NCBI GenBank assembly: GCA_903831935.1
Contig: CAIKZP010000053.1
Location: forward strand, 30,591 to 94,590
Reading direction: 5' to 3'
DNA: 64,000 bases
DNA from: an uncultured Bacteroidota bacterium
Lineage (GTDB): Bacteria > Bacteroidota > Bacteroidia > Chitinophagales > Chitinophagaceae
In this document: one piece after another, positions 30,312 through 39,786 of the stretch
How the letters are laid out: each line of letters starts with the position of its first letter
Position numbering within the stretch: the stretch's first letter is position 1
Notes under the pieces: model-generated
Databases searched by the model: none
Told to the model about the DNA's origin: nothing
Seen by the model: only the letters and a program-made list of their open reading frames with translations
Program-made: the position numbers and the translations under genes

Positions 30312-31259
30312 ATGCGCAACCTATTGCTTTGTTTCGTTTTAGTGGTATTGGTTTCTTGTGGACAGAAGAAGATTGACTTTTCTGGAGATACCCCCATTAA
30401 AACAAAAGACTTTATTGCTGCATTTAAAATTATCCCAGGCAATTTTTATGCAGCTGATAGCAATTTCACAAAAATAGCAGATACGGTTACAATGGGTTTT
30501 AAAGCTATCACGCAATTTGTACCAGATACAGCCATTACAAAATATACAGGAAAAGACAAAAAACCACAGTTCCATCCAGTAGGTAGGATCCTTAAAGAAA
30601 AGGAAATTTACTTTCTCATAAATATCAAACAACACAATAAAATCACTTTATTAGTACTAGTGATGAATGCAAAAGATAATAAATATTTAGCTTCAAAATT
30701 ATTACTAGAAACAAATCAGAAAGACGATTATGTGCACAGTGTTACTGTTAATAAAGAACCTACATTTTTAATCAGTAAAGAAAAAGCCGGAAAAGATAAT
30801 ACTATGCTATTTTCTAGAACTGGATGGGTATATACTACTGAAACTTCTTTTATGATTGTGGTGAACGACTCTAACGAAGGTGCTAGCAAAACCAATGTTA
30901 TCAACCCTATTGATACCCTTCCTAGAAAAAACAAACTAAGTGCCGATTATGCCGAAGATGCAAAAAATTTTATTTCTATAAGAGATGGCAAAAATGCAAA
31001 CACCTATAATTTCTTTATTCATTTTGAAAAAAATGATGGTGGATGTATTGGTGAATTAAAAGGCGAAATGAAAATGAAAGATCCAACACATGGTCAATAC
31101 CTTTTTAACGGAGATCCTTGTGTGATTGATTTTAAATTTGAAGATGCCGAAATTAAAATAAAAGAACAAGGCACCTGCGGCAATCATCGTGGTATTAAAT
31201 GCTTCTTCGACGATACTTATCTAAGAAAAAAAGCTCCCAGAACCAACAAAAGAAATTAG
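30312..31259 (+). CDS. Hypothetical lipoprotein
   Basis: Lipobox VVLVSCGQKK; no family recognised. Confidence 0.7.
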   Translation: MRNLLLCFVLVVLVSCGQKKIDFSGDTPIKTKDFIAAFKIIPGNFYAADSNFTKIADTVTMGFKAITQFVPDTAITKYTGKDKKPQFHPVGRILKEKEIYFLINIKQHNKITLLVLVMNAKDNKYLASKLLLETNQKDDYVHSVTVNKEPTFLISKEKAGKDNTMLFSRTGWVYTTETSFMIVVNDSNEGASKTNVINPIDTLPRKNKLSADYAEDAKNFISIRDGKNANTYNFFIHFEKNDGGCIGELKGEMKMKDPTHGQYLFNGDPCVIDFKFEDAEIKIKEQGTCGNHRGIKCFFDDTYLRKKAPRTNKRN

Positions 31260-31370
31260 TTATCCATCAAATAACAAACCATCTAAACGAATACATTAAA
31301 TCTAATGTGTATTTTTTACATTTTAGATAAAAACCATATATTGCAGCCGATTTAACTAAAGATCCATCCT

Positions 31371-33029
31371 ATGACTAGTTTTAGAAATTTTAAAGTACCC
31401 TATTCAGTTGACGAACAATATGCAAAAAAAGCGGCTTATTTTTCAATGGAATTTGCCATACATCAGCCTTTAAAAATCTATAGTGGTGGTTTAGGATTTC
31501 TAGCAGGATCACATATGCGTAGCGCATACGAACTACGTCAAAATATGGTAGGTATTGGTATTTTATGGAAGTATGGTTATTACGACCAAACACGTAACCA
31601 AGACCAAACTTTGCAGGTTAGTTTCATGGAAAAAATATATAGTTTTTTAGAAGAAACTGATATTAAATTTCAAATATTAATTCATGATCATCCAGTTTGG
31701 GTGAAGGCTTATTATTTAAACCCCGAAACATTTAAGAGTGCTCCCTTATTTTTATTGAGTACCGATTTACCAGAAAACGATTATGTTTCTCAAACAATTA
31801 CCCACCGTTTATACGATGCCAATGTTGCAACAAAAGTGGCCCAATTTATTTTATTAGGTGTAGCTGGTGCGAAGTTGATTGATGAATTAAATTTCAACCC
31901 CGATGTGTACCATTTAAATGAAGCACACGGTATTTCTGCAGCTTTTTATTTATTGAATAAGTATAAAAGTTTGGCTAAAGTAAAAGAGCAACTTGTATTT
32001 ACAACCCATACGCCCGAAGAAGCAGGAAACGAAAAGCACGATATTTATTTGTGTTATAAAATGAGTTATTTCTGCGGCTTAAGTTTAGACGAAGTACGAA
32101 GAATTACTGGCTTAAAAGATGACCAATTTAACCACTCATTAGTAGCACTCCGATTTGCGCGCAAAGCCAATGGCGTATCTGCTTTGCACGGCGATGTGAG
32201 TAGAGAAATGTGGTCGCATTACGAAGGTATTTGCCCCATCATTAATATTACCAATGCACAAAACTGGCACTATTGGGCCGACAAGCAAATGTATAAAGCA
32301 TTGGAAGACAAAAATGATTTCATCTTCGACGATAGAAAAAAATTCTTAAAGAAAAGGGCATTTGAAATTGTTGCAGATCAAACCGGAAAACTATTTAATC
32401 CAAATGTGTTAACCATAGTGTGGGCTCGCAGATTTGCAGGATATAAAAGAGCCGATATGTTTTCTTGGGATATTGAAAGATTCGAAAAACTATTGAGCAA
32501 TACCAAATACCCTGTACAATTTATTTGGGCAGGAAAACCTTATCCACTAGACTACCCTGCCATATCGCAGTTTAATAATTTGGTACACATTAGTAAAAAA
32601 TATAAAAACGTTGCGGTATTAATTGGCTACGAATTAGGACTCAGCAAACGTTTAAAACAAGCTTCGGATATTTGGTTAAACAATCCACGCGTTCCTCGCG
32701 AAGCATCAGGCACAAGCGGCATGACTGCGGCAATGAATGGATCCGTAAATTTCTCTACCGATGATGGATGGATACCAGAATTTATTAACCACGGCAATAA
32801 TGGATTTGTAGTACCTAAAGCAGACTATGCCAATATGAGTACCCAAGAACAAGACGATTACGATTTAAATAAAATGTTTGAAATTTTAGAACAACAAATT
32901 TTACCATTATACTACAACCAGCCCGATACTTGGAGACAGATTACCAAAAATGGTATGATGGATGTTCGTTGGCAGTTTGATAGTAACCGCATGGCAAAAG
33001 AGTACTACGAGTTGATGTACCAATCTTAA
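31371..33029 (+). CDS. GT35-like short-type alpha-glucan phosphorylase homologue with altered PLP site
   Basis: AYFSMEFAIHQPLKIYSGGLGFLAG, VWARRFAGYKRADMF, EASGTSGMTAAMNGSVNFSTDDGWIPE (Thr where the phosphorylase signature has Lys). Confidence 0.88.
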   Translation: MTSFRNFKVPYSVDEQYAKKAAYFSMEFAIHQPLKIYSGGLGFLAGSHMRSAYELRQNMVGIGILWKYGYYDQTRNQDQTLQVSFMEKIYSFLEETDIKFQILIHDHPVWVKAYYLNPETFKSAPLFLLSTDLPENDYVSQTITHRLYDANVATKVAQFILLGVAGAKLIDELNFNPDVYHLNEAHGISAAFYLLNKYKSLAKVKEQLVFTTHTPEEAGNEKHDIYLCYKMSYFCGLSLDEVRRITGLKDDQFNHSLVALRFARKANGVSALHGDVSREMWSHYEGICPIINITNAQNWHYWADKQMYKALEDKNDFIFDDRKKFLKKRAFEIVADQTGKLFNPNVLTIVWARRFAGYKRADMFSWDIERFEKLLSNTKYPVQFIWAGKPYPLDYPAISQFNNLVHISKKYKNVAVLIGYELGLSKRLKQASDIWLNNPRVPREASGTSGMTAAMNGSVNFSTDDGWIPEFINHGNNGFVVPKADYANMSTQEQDDYDLNKMFEILEQQILPLYYNQPDTWRQITKNGMMDVRWQFDSNRMAKEYYELMYQS

Positions 33030-33041
33030 ACTATTGCAGCC

Positions 33042-33049
33042 TATCTTTG
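33042..33049 (+). promoter_or_regulatory. Possible -7 element TATCTTTG upstream of the ubiX-like gene
   Basis: TAnnTTTG match 20 bp before the 33069 start; no well-placed TTG. Confidence 0.3.
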
Positions 33050-33068
33050 TTGTACTAATAAAACCAAA

Positions 33069-33632
33069 ATGCAACACAAAATAGTCGTAGCCATTACCGG
33101 AGCAAGTGGCTCTATTTATGCCAAGGTATTATTAGATAAATTAGTTCAATTGAACGAACAAATAGCTTCGGTAGGCATTGTCATGAGCGCAAATGCAAAG
33201 GAAGTTTGGCAAACAGAAATTGGCAATACTTCTTACCAAGATTACCCTTTTCATTTTTTTGATAAATACAATTTCAGTGCACCATTTGCATCTGGATCTG
33301 CTAACTACAATACCATGATTGTTGCGCCTTGTAGTATGGGCACATTGGGTAGAATTGCTTCAGGACTTAGTGATGATTTAATTACGCGTGCTGCAGATGT
33401 AGTATTAAAAGAAAGAAGAAAATTAATATTAATGGTGCGTGAAACACCCTACAATTTAATTCATATTCGAAACATGGAAACCGTAACCCTTGCTGGATGT
33501 ATTATTTGCCCTTGTACGCCTTCGTTTTATAGTTTACCTAAAAGTTTTGAAAGCCTTGCTGCTACTGTTGTAGACCGTGCATTAGACCTTGCAGGAATTC
33601 AGCAACAAACTTATCGATGGGGAGACCAATAA
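33069..33632 (+). CDS. ubiX: UbiX family flavin prenyltransferase
   Basis: VVAITGASGSIYAKVLLDKL, MIVAPCSMGTLGRIASGLSDDLITRAADVVLKERRKLILMVRETPYNLIHIRNM. Confidence 0.94.
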   Translation: MQHKIVVAITGASGSIYAKVLLDKLVQLNEQIASVGIVMSANAKEVWQTEIGNTSYQDYPFHFFDKYNFSAPFASGSANYNTMIVAPCSMGTLGRIASGLSDDLITRAADVVLKERRKLILMVRETPYNLIHIRNMETVTLAGCIICPCTPSFYSLPKSFESLAATVVDRALDLAGIQQQTYRWGDQ

Positions 33633-33634
33633 AC

Positions 33635-34582
33635 TTATTTCTTTACTTTAATTAGCATTACTGCTGGCACAGGACGTTGCCCTTCTTTGTCGCTAGGCTG
33701 AATGGTTTCTTTTCCGTTTATTAGCAAACAACTACTGCCACCACCGTCTAAGTTTAAGGCTTCAACGCAGCCAATATCTTTTAGCAATTTGGCTTCATCC
33801 ACCAAACTAACGCCTTCAGACTTTCCAGGAAAACGGCCTTCAACAACCATAAAAATTAAATGATTATCTGCTGTATATCCCATGGCTGTACGTGGATGCA
33901 AATCATTAATTGCTTTTCCTGTAAATTTCAATTCTTGGTTATTACTAATAGCAATTTCACCCGCTTGCACTAATACCGGACCACCTGCTACTGCCGTTCT
34001 TACTTTCCAAGGTTTAAACTCGGCCCTTGCAAGCATTGTAGGAATTTGTAATTGCTTAAAAGAGTCAATTAAATTAGGCACCACTTTTTCGCTAGCCCAA
34101 GCATATTTTGCAGTGCTGTCACTCATTACCCAAGCTACATCTGCCCTATTCTTTTTATCAATACCTATTGCGCCAGATATCCCATGATTGTAAGTAAGTG
34201 TGTCTTTGCCTTTACGAGTAATGGATTGAACAGAATAAGCAACTTGCTTACCTTCTTGAATTACTAAACTAACATTGGTATTGTGTACGAACTCAAAAAA
34301 AGTACTATTCATTACCAATAAAGGAGCCGATTCTGTATTAAAAAACTGAGTAGGTGTAGAACGCTTACCATCTGTTGCTTTCGACGAAATATCTAATGAT
34401 TTATCTTTTAAATCTACAGATACATAATAGGCATGATTGGGTCTTTTTAAAATACTATCATTTGTATAATACACATGCACTGAAGCCGGTAAAGGTTGAA
34501 ACTGATCGTCTACATTTTTCCAATGCAATTGTGCCGAACCAAACAAAGGAACTAGAAAAATTAAAAAAAATAATCGTTTCAT
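33635..34582 (-). CDS. Phosphodiester glycosidase (NAGPA) family exported protein
   Basis: HPRTAMGYTADNHLIFMVVEGRFPGKSEGVSL...VEALNLDGGGSSCLLINGK. Confidence 0.88.
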   Translation of the reverse strand: MKRLFFLIFLVPLFGSAQLHWKNVDDQFQPLPASVHVYYTNDSILKRPNHAYYVSVDLKDKSLDISSKATDGKRSTPTQFFNTESAPLLVMNSTFFEFVHNTNVSLVIQEGKQVAYSVQSITRKGKDTLTYNHGISGAIGIDKKNRADVAWVMSDSTAKYAWASEKVVPNLIDSFKQLQIPTMLARAEFKPWKVRTAVAGGPVLVQAGEIAISNNQELKFTGKAINDLHPRTAMGYTADNHLIFMVVEGRFPGKSEGVSLVDEAKLLKDIGCVEALNLDGGGSSCLLINGKETIQPSDKEGQRPVPAVMLIKVKK

Positions 34583-34591
34583 ATTGTCAAT

Positions 34592-35527
34592 TTAATTGGC
34601 AGCAGCTTTTTTTTCTTCCTGCCATTTATTTTTTCCGAACCCTGCAATTACATGTTTTTCACTATGGTAAGATGAGCGAACCAACGGACCGCTTTCTACA
34701 TAATCAAAACCAATATTATATCCAATTTCTCTTAATTCTGCAAACTCATCTGGATGTACAAAACGTTGCACTGGCAAATGCTTTCTGGTAGGTTGTAAGT
34801 ATTGTCCTAGCGTTAAAACATCGGTACCAACTTCTACCAAATCTTTCATGGTTTGTATTACTTCGTCTTTGGTTTCTCCTAAGCCTAACATCAAGCCTGT
34901 TTTGGTACGCATGCCTCCTTCTTTTAATGTTTTTAATACATCTAGGCTTCTGCGATATTTGGCTTGAATTCGAACTTGTCTGGTCATGCGTTCAACGGTT
35001 TCCATATTATGACTCACCACTTCTGGTGCGGCATCTATGATTCGTTGAATTTGGTCGTTAATCCCTCTAAAATCAGGAATTAAAGTTTCTAATGTTGTTG
35101 TTGGATTTAACACTTTAACAGCCTTGATAGTATTGTACCAAATAATGGAACCGCCATCTTTTAGTTCATCTCTGTCTACACTGGTAATAACTGCATGTTT
35201 CACTTTCATCAAATGAATGGCTTCTGAAACGCGTTGAGGTTCATCCCAATCAACAGGTTCAGGGCGACCAGTTGCTACCGCACAAAATCCACAACTGCGG
35301 GTACAAATATTACCTAAAATCATAAAAGTAGCAGTGCCTTCGCCCCAGCACTCACCCATATTTGGACAATTGCCACTTTCACAAATAGTATTTAATTTAT
35401 GTGTGTCAACTAAGCCACGAACGTGCTTATAGCTTTCGCCAATAGGCAATTTAACACGGAGCCAATTGGGCTTTTGTATTTTGGATACTGTAGGATCTAT
35501 TTTGGGTACAACTGGTAATTCTTGCAT
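34592..35527 (-). CDS. lipA: Lipoyl synthase
   Basis: [57 protein letters not shown]. Confidence 0.96.
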   Translation of the reverse strand: MQELPVVPKIDPTVSKIQKPNWLRVKLPIGESYKHVRGLVDTHKLNTICESGNCPNMGECWGEGTATFMILGNICTRSCGFCAVATGRPEPVDWDEPQRVSEAIHLMKVKHAVITSVDRDELKDGGSIIWYNTIKAVKVLNPTTTLETLIPDFRGINDQIQRIIDAAPEVVSHNMETVERMTRQVRIQAKYRRSLDVLKTLKEGGMRTKTGLMLGLGETKDEVIQTMKDLVEVGTDVLTLGQYLQPTRKHLPVQRFVHPDEFAELREIGYNIGFDYVESGPLVRSSYHSEKHVIAGFGKNKWQEEKKAAAN

Positions 35528-35591
35528 GCCTCGGCGCCTTGGTCTGGTTGAAAATTAAACGTTTCTGAATGTATTAAGTAACAAAAATAAA

Positions 35592-36416
35592 TCACTTTCG
35601 TTTACCAAACACTATAGAAATATAGGCGTTGAAAAAGAAGCTCTTAGGATCATTCAATAATAGAATGGGCATTTTTTTAGAATAGTACTCTGCATTTACG
35701 CCAACTTCAATGGCAGAAATAGCTTCATTGTAACGACCATAATCAAAACGCAATGCCGTTTTTGCATAGGCACCAGGAACAAATTGTATTTCGTTAATGC
35801 CTTTAAAAAAACTAGAATGCCCAACAATCAAGTTCGGATCTAAAAATATACTATCGTTGTTATTATACTTTATTTGTTGTGTTACCCCTCTGCTATTAGG
35901 CGTTTGTACATCTAGGTAATAAGGTTTTAATAATCCAGCAGAAATCCCACCACCGTATATTGCCGATACTGCTACACCATTTTTATTTCCTTTTCCACCA
36001 ATTAATTTTTGTTGACCTAAACCCATCTTTAAATAAAAGAAATTATTTTGTTTGCCATATACATAACTAGAAAAAACAACAAACCCTTGAGAAGTACTTA
36101 AACTAGGTACTTTTTCTTCTTTTGGATGGCTTCTTTCTCCAAACTCCAACCAGTAAAGACTTGTTTTTGTAATGGTTTTATATTTCCCTTTTTCTAAAAA
36201 AAGTCCCCAACCATCGGTATTAAATTTAATACCAGTAGTTGACTGTTTTTGAAAAATAAGGGCGCCTTCTTCTTCTTGTTTGATTAACTGATTAATCCGT
36301 TCGCGCTTTTCGGCTTTTTTTTGCAGCTTCTCTTGCATGAGTACTGCAGCCGTTTTTTGTTGTGCAAAAACTACTATCGAACAGAGGATGGATAAAATTA
36401 AAAAGAGTTGCTTCAC
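35592..36416 (-). CDS. Hypothetical exported protein (possible outer-membrane-associated)
   Basis: Signal peptide LFLILSILCSIVVFAQQ; alternating-hydrophobicity C-terminus ending FFFNAYISIVFGKRK. Confidence 0.65.
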   Translation of the reverse strand: MKQLFLILSILCSIVVFAQQKTAAVLMQEKLQKKAEKRERINQLIKQEEEGALIFQKQSTTGIKFNTDGWGLFLEKGKYKTITKTSLYWLEFGERSHPKEEKVPSLSTSQGFVVFSSYVYGKQNNFFYLKMGLGQQKLIGGKGNKNGVAVSAIYGGGISAGLLKPYYLDVQTPNSRGVTQQIKYNNNDSIFLDPNLIVGHSSFFKGINEIQFVPGAYAKTALRFDYGRYNEAISAIEVGVNAEYYSKKMPILLLNDPKSFFFNAYISIVFGKRK

Positions 36417-36461
36417 TTCAGTTTGATTTGATACCTGTAAATTTAGGGCAAAATTGATGCA

Positions 36462-36866
36462 ATGACTTCACAAATTATTTATAAATCTGGACTAAGAACC
36501 AGTGCTACCCATTTACAAAGTGGTACAACCATAGAAACCGATGCGCCATCGGATAACCAAGGTAAAGGTGAACGCTTTTCTCCAACCGATTTAATGGCTA
36601 CTGCTTTGGGCACTTGTATGATTACAACAATGGCTATTAAAGCCAATACACTTAGTATAGACCTAGATGGAACACGTGTTGAAGTAACAAAAATTATGGT
36701 AAGTGACCCTCGTAGAATTGGCAAATTAGTGGCCCATTTATTCTTTCCAGCGCATTTAAACCTCGATGATAAAACCAAGGAAATTCTAGAAAGAACTGCA
36801 AGAACATGCCCCGTTGAAAGAAGTTTACATCCTGATATTCAGTTAGATATGGCCTTTAATTGGTAA
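36462..36866 (+). CDS. OsmC family protein
   Basis: FSPTDLMATALGTCMITTMAIKA, RTARTCPVERSLHPDIQLDM (two conserved Cys). Confidence 0.92.
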   Translation: MTSQIIYKSGLRTSATHLQSGTTIETDAPSDNQGKGERFSPTDLMATALGTCMITTMAIKANTLSIDLDGTRVEVTKIMVSDPRRIGKLVAHLFFPAHLNLDDKTKEILERTARTCPVERSLHPDIQLDMAFNW

Positions 36867-37451
36867 TTAACTCAACTGATTAAGTGCCTGAATAACCCTA
36901 CTAACAGGTAGGCCCATTACATTATAAAAGTCGCCTTTAATAGACGCTATTCCTACTACGCCAATCCATTCTTGAATGGCATAAGCCCCCGCTTTGTCGT
37001 AAGGAGCGTATTGGTCTACATAAAAAACAATTTGGTCTTGCGTTAACGGATGGAACTGCACTTCGGTAATATCTGAAAATGCAATTTCCCCTTTGGTATG
37101 CAAAATGACTACCCCTGTTATTACTCGGTGCATTTTACCTGAAAGTGCTGTTAAAATACTAATCGCTTCTAATCGATCTTTGGGTTTGCCAATTACAACA
37201 CCATCCAACACAACAATAGTATCAGCCGCCAGTATTGTTTTGCCAATATGTTCTTTGTGATAAGCAGTTTGTAAATGCGCCTGAACGGCAAGTGCTTTTT
37301 GTTTGGCAATATAAATTGGAACTTCTGCAATAGGCATATCCAATGGATAGCGCTCATCGGTAGAACGTACAATAATTTCAAAAGGCAATTCGGCCCATTC
37401 TAATAAAAGTTTTCGTCGAGGCGATTGAGAAGCTAAAATAAAATCTTCCAT
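36867..37451 (-). CDS. maf: Maf family nucleotide pyrophosphatase
   Basis: ILASQSPRRKLLLEWAELPFEI, ILAADTIVVLDGVVIGKPKD, YAPYDKAGAYAIQEWIG. Confidence 0.94.
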   Translation of the reverse strand: MEDFILASQSPRRKLLLEWAELPFEIIVRSTDERYPLDMPIAEVPIYIAKQKALAVQAHLQTAYHKEHIGKTILAADTIVVLDGVVIGKPKDRLEAISILTALSGKMHRVITGVVILHTKGEIAFSDITEVQFHPLTQDQIVFYVDQYAPYDKAGAYAIQEWIGVVGIASIKGDFYNVMGLPVSRVIQALNQLS

Positions 37452-37484
37452 GAGGCATTAGAACGTTTAAAGCAAAAGAAATAA

Positions 37485-38417
37485 TTAATGATAGATTCTG
37501 AAGAAAATCATAGAAAGTATTCCTGTAAACATAATTAGTTTGATAAGTGTACTCAGGTGGTTATAATGAGCCGATTGATTGGCGGAGTATAACTTCACTA
37601 ACACATACAGCAAAGGCAGTACAATTAACAATAAGCAATATACCACACTACCCCACCATCCTAATTGAAATGTATACACTTGTAATATAATTAAGGCTGC
37701 AATTATTACAATTAACCAAACAGCAACAAATACTTTACTTGGGTTTACGCCCCAAACAATGGGCATTGTTTTACAACCATACTTTCTATCTCCATCCATA
37801 TCTTCCATGTCTTTAACCACTTCGCGTATTAAAGAAATAACAAATGCAAAACCTGCATACAATATGGCTAAACGAAAGAAGCGAACGTTCTGCATACTAG
37901 TGGTATACAATTGATCTATTTGATTAAGCGGATACTTCGAAAAATAAAGTATTCCTATTACCCAAGCTGTTAAAAATGAAATGAGCACATTGCCAACAAG
38001 CAATTGTTTTTTTAAGGAAGTTGAATAAATCCATAAAAAAATCACACTCAACATATTGGCTAAAACCAAATGCCAATAATTATGAAAGGGTAATGCAAAA
38101 ATGGTAAAATAGATGCCTAACAAACTTAAAGACATATGCCAAAAAATAACCCAACGTCTATTAATCACTTCGCTAACAACAACTTTACCTGGTCTATTAA
38201 TTTGGTCGATATTTAAATCGAAGTAGTCATTAATAATATAGCCGGCAGCTGCTATTAATACAGAGGCAATCATTAATAAATAAAAAGAATCTCTTACAAA
38301 TCCGTTGTTTGGAAACACCCTATCATAAATGCAATACTCAAACAAAAATTGCGTGAGTGCAATGAACACCAAGTTGGGCCATCTAATTAATCGTAAAAAT
38401 GCAAACAGTAATTTCAA
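37485..38417 (-). CDS. UbiA family prenyltransferase (geranylgeranylglycerol-phosphate geranylgeranyltransferase-like)
   Basis: GYIINDYFDLNIDQINRPGKVV, EVVKDMEDMDGDRKYGCKTMPIVWG. Confidence 0.88.
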   Translation of the reverse strand: MKLLFAFLRLIRWPNLVFIALTQFLFEYCIYDRVFPNNGFVRDSFYLLMIASVLIAAAGYIINDYFDLNIDQINRPGKVVVSEVINRRWVIFWHMSLSLLGIYFTIFALPFHNYWHLVLANMLSVIFLWIYSTSLKKQLLVGNVLISFLTAWVIGILYFSKYPLNQIDQLYTTSMQNVRFFRLAILYAGFAFVISLIREVVKDMEDMDGDRKYGCKTMPIVWGVNPSKVFVAVWLIVIIAALIILQVYTFQLGWWGSVVYCLLLIVLPLLYVLVKLYSANQSAHYNHLSTLIKLIMFTGILSMIFFRIYH

Positions 38418-38473
38418 GAATGTATTTTGAAGTGCAAGTTAATAAACGAATAAGTAATGTGGTAAGATCTATT

Positions 38474-38995
38474 TTATTGAGACCTTATAGTAGTGTCTTC
38501 GTGCCAATTGCCATTTAGTTTCATTACTTTCTCAATTAACTCACGGGCACATCCTTCTCCCCCTTTTTTCGAAGCTATATAATGTGAAATGGCAATAATA
38601 TCAGTCGCAGCATCAGCAGGGCAACAAGGCATGCCCACTAATTGCATCACTTGAAAATCAGGAATATCGTCTCCCATATATGCAACAGTGTGTGGATCAA
38701 TTGCATTTTTGATTAAATAGTCGGCTAATAAAGCGCGCTTGTCAGTTACTTGCATCCATACTTCAGTAACCCCTAATTTCAAAAGTCGATCGGTTACTTC
38801 AATAGAATTTCCGCCAGAAATAATTAAAACGCGGTACCCCATTTTAATAGCCAACTGTAATGCATAACCGTCTTTGATATTCATTTTACGTACCATTAAC
38901 CCATCTGGCATTACCAACAAACTGCCATCGGTTAATACACCGTCAACATCAAAAACAAAACAGTTTATTTGCTTTAAGCGTTGGAGTAAATTCAT
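38474..38995 (-). CDS. KdsC-like HAD hydrolase (KDO-8-P phosphatase type)
   Basis: FVFDVDGVLTDGSL, LIISGGNSIEVTDRLLKLGVTEVWMQVTDKRALL, VAYMGDDIPDFQVM. Confidence 0.88.
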   Translation of the reverse strand: MNLLQRLKQINCFVFDVDGVLTDGSLLVMPDGLMVRKMNIKDGYALQLAIKMGYRVLIISGGNSIEVTDRLLKLGVTEVWMQVTDKRALLADYLIKNAIDPHTVAYMGDDIPDFQVMQLVGMPCCPADAATDIIAISHYIASKKGGEGCARELIEKVMKLNGNWHEDTTIRSQ

Positions 38996-39054
38996 ATTTA
39001 ATGATAAAACTTACTGTGAGTATATTGAAAATCAACTTATCACAACGAATTTAA

Positions 39055-39297
39055 CTATTTTTTTTGGTTGTCTCTCCACTCGTATACCCAGGTACTCTGA
39101 ATCATTTCTAGATGACCTTCCGTACTTTGTTCGCGCGTACCTTCAAATTTTGGAATCTCTAAAATCCATTCCAACAAATCTGTAAATCTAATGCGGTAAA
39201 TTTTAGATTCCGTAAAATCATCACCAAAACGTTCGTACAACTTCATGGCAATATCTTCGTGGTCGTTCCAATAAATAGGTGGTTCAAATTGACTCAT
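39055..39297 (-). CDS. iscX: Fe-S cluster assembly protein IscX
   Basis: PPIYWNDHEDIAMKLYERFGDDFTESKIYRIRFTDLLEWILEIPKFEG...ESTQSTWVYEW-type ending. Confidence 0.9.
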   Translation of the reverse strand: MSQFEPPIYWNDHEDIAMKLYERFGDDFTESKIYRIRFTDLLEWILEIPKFEGTREQSTEGHLEMIQSTWVYEWRDNQKK

Positions 39298-39329
39298 AAT
39301 ATCTTTCTAATAAGGTTAAAGGAGTTGGT

Positions 39330-39665
39330 TTACTCTCCTAAAAATTGTGTTTGATCAGGTATAGTAATAAAAATCTCACCACTGCCTTTTTCAAGTACAC
39401 ACTGACATCCCAAACGAGAGTTGATGCGTGGATTGACCGCTCTGTCAATAAAATCTTCTTCTTTATCTGTAAGTTCTTGAATATGCTCAGATCCTTTGTC
39501 TATATATAAATGACAAGTACTACAGGCACAAACTGCACCACAATTATGGTGTAATTCAATGCCATTATCTAAACAAACTTCTAGTAAACTTTCGCCTTCG
39601 TTTACAGCGTTTAAAACAATTGGTGATAGATTTTTTTGCTCGAATTGTATGTTTACCGTGTACAT
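39330..39665 (-). CDS. fdx: 2Fe-2S ferredoxin (start revised to MYTVN...)
   Basis: CGAVCACSTCHLYIDKG...RLGCQCVL; a -7 motif TACTTTTG (39691-39684, reverse) lies inside the longer ORF, favouring the start at 39665. Confidence 0.9.
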   Translation of the reverse strand: MYTVNIQFEQKNLSPIVLNAVNEGESLLEVCLDNGIELHHNCGAVCACSTCHLYIDKGSEHIQELTDKEEDFIDRAVNPRINSRLGCQCVLEKGSGEIFITIPDQTQFLGE

Positions 39666-39683
39666 AATTGCTTGTTTGGGATG

Positions 39684-39691
39684 CAAAAGTA
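39684..39691 (-). promoter_or_regulatory. -7 element TACTTTTG upstream of fdx
   Basis: TAnnTTTG on reverse strand with TTA at 39713-39711 (19-nt spacer). Confidence 0.45.
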
Positions 39692-39786
39692 TCGGATAGC
39701 ACATTCATTCTAACTGCGAAATGCGAAAAACTTATCGTTTTTTTTACAAACGCTAACAAAAGATCCTGACTACCTTTGCGCTAACT

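Noticed and set aside
39666-39704. N-terminal extension of the ferredoxin ORF (MCYPILLHPKQAI)
   Set aside because: The -7 promoter motif falls inside it; MYTVN start at 39665 is more plausible.
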